Source of the DNA: Acorus gramineus
Lineage: Eukaryota; Streptophyta; Magnoliopsida; Acorales; Acoraceae
Assembly: GCA_030737835.1 (NCBI GenBank)
Contig: CM060854.1
Span: forward strand, 7,450,860-7,514,859
Reading direction: 5' to 3'
DNA: 64,000 nt
The notes beneath the pieces are model-generated. The model made no database searches. It was not told where the DNA came from and was given only the letters and a program-made list of their open reading frames with translations. Each line of letters begins with the position of its first letter. Positions within the stretch are counted from its first letter, which is position 1. A program made the position numbers and the translations under genes. Of this stretch, positions 63,194 through 64,000 are shown in pieces.

Positions 63194-63321
63194 TTGAATC
63201 TCTTCTTTTCCTTCACTTGGATTGCTCTCTGAATTCTTGTGCCTTCTTTTGAAGTTAATTGGGGTGGGTGCTTCAGCTTTTGAAGCCACTTTTGCTTTTC
63301 TTCTGCCTGCCTTTCTTTTTT

Positions 63322-63338
63322 GGTGTGTGTGTGTGTGT
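63322..63338 (+). repeat. GT microsatellite in the tetraspanin leader
   Basis: GTGTGTGTGTGTGTG on the plus strand, about 130 bp upstream of the tetraspanin start codon. Confidence 0.8.
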
Positions 63339-63379
63339 TGGTCTACAATGCATGTCTATCCAGAATTTTGAATTGGAAG

Positions 63380-63388
63380 TTTTATATA
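63380..63388 (-). promoter_or_regulatory. Probable TATA box of the tetraspanin gene
   Basis: Minus strand TATATAAAA, 187 bp upstream of the ATG at 63193. The leader between them contains a (GT)n/(CA)n microsatellite at about 63322-63338. Spacing is reasonable for a plant leader of about 150 bases. Confidence 0.45.
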
Positions 63389-63527
63389 TTCTTTGAGGAT
63401 AATTAAAGGTGTGGATGATTAAAGTGGGATTTTTAGTGACAGTTGATCATTTTTTTAGAGGGAAAAGCTGGTCATACTGCTGCAACATGTTTGTGGAATA
63501 TGATGATCTTTCTGTTATCTAACATCC

Positions 63528-63650
63528 TTTTGGTAATATGGTAGACGTAACACCTCTCTACGGAGCGGATCTAAGTTCGAGTCTTACCGTATGTTGATAG
63601 GAGAAGATTTGACCTGAAAAATTATAAATAAAACTTACCAAGAAAAAAAG
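63528..63650 (+). mobile_element. Candidate tRNA-derived SINE fragment
   Basis: GGTAATATGGTAGACG resembles a degenerate A box, and AGTTCGAGTCT at 63574-63584 a B box (consensus GGTTCGANTCC), about 35 bases apart. An A-rich end (AAATTATAAATAAAAC, AAGAAAAAAAG) follows. This arrangement is that of plant SINEs, but the match is weak and no target duplication is visible. Confidence 0.35.
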
Positions 63651-63678
63651 CTTACTCAGATGAACATAATAGTGTATA

Positions 63679-64000
63679 GAGTTCTGTTACACTCGGTTTT
63701 TTTACAATCCCAAATAAAGTCCTATATACTCATTAGTACTCTCTACTCACTTTATTGAGGTATGTACCTCGTTAAAATTTTTCACATTTTCTATAAATGA
63801 TACCATTCAATTCATTGAAGCCTTCTATAGAAGTATATAACTCATTAGATGATGTATATGATTTAAAAAAAAATTAAAAACATGTACCATCTACGTTTTG
63901 GATTATAGAATGGATTGGATATAACATTTTCTTGCTGTATAATCAATTGCATAGTTAATATATGAGTTCTCTTACACTCAGTTTTTTCTCAATCCAAAAC
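63679..64000 (-). repeat. Dispersed repeat at the right edge
   Basis: Bases 63755-63885 match, in reverse complement, the repeat at 11150-11275 (GAGGTATGTACCTCGTTAAA, CATTCAATTC, CATTAGATGATG). In addition GAGTTCTGTTACACTCGGTTTTTT at 63679 recurs as GAGTTCTCTTACACTCAGTTTTTT at 63964, 285 bases away, so the unit may be tandem or have direct terminal repeats. The second copy runs off the window. Confidence 0.5.

Noticed and set aside
63194-63289. Tetraspanin start at 63289
   Set aside because: That position is GTG, not ATG. The ATG at 63193 gives the usual short tetraspanin N-terminus just before the first membrane segment.

Overview
This window is nuclear DNA from a flowering plant. It holds five protein-coding genes of plant families, with GT-AG introns in four of them, set in AT-rich DNA full of transposon debris. 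The first exons of NFXL2 and PLC and the single-exon receptor kinase are strongly GC-rich, while downstream exons and introns are AT-rich. Such a falling 5'-to-3' GC gradient is typical of monocots, so a monocot with a fairly repeat-rich genome is my best guess. The species cannot be fixed from the sequence.

Layout. (1) 141-16669, plus strand: the last 18 coding exons of plant tRNA ligase (RNL), with kinase and cyclic-phosphodiesterase domains; the N-terminal ligase part lies off the left edge. Its introns carry pieces of non-LTR retrotransposons. (2) 20205-22532, plus: an intronless CRINKLY4-related receptor-like kinase of 775 aa. (3) 22533-31204: a gene-free block of mobile elements. Its centrepiece is a complete small LTR element (25461-26975) with 203-bp LTRs, a 5-bp target duplication, a tRNA-Met-type primer site, a polypurine tract and a GC-rich minisatellite as cargo. 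(4) 31205-43647, minus: a 13-exon NF-X1-type zinc finger gene of the NFXL2 type (895 aa), with a solo LTR of the same LTR family in one intron. (5) 43648-53158: gene-free DNA with several foldback elements. (6) 53159-60050, plus: a complete nine-exon phosphoinositide-specific phospholipase C (596 aa). (7) 61801-63193, minus: a two-exon tetraspanin of the TET5/6 type (272 aa).

The genes are independent transcription units. They cover RNA repair and splicing, receptor signalling, zinc-finger/ubiquitin-type regulation, phosphoinositide signalling and membrane organisation. I found no tRNA, rRNA or CRISPR locus and no gene cluster acting as one system. The most novel-looking object is the small LTR element with its 14+6n-bp minisatellite. 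Joined exon models were checked for reading phase by hand; no database search was possible.
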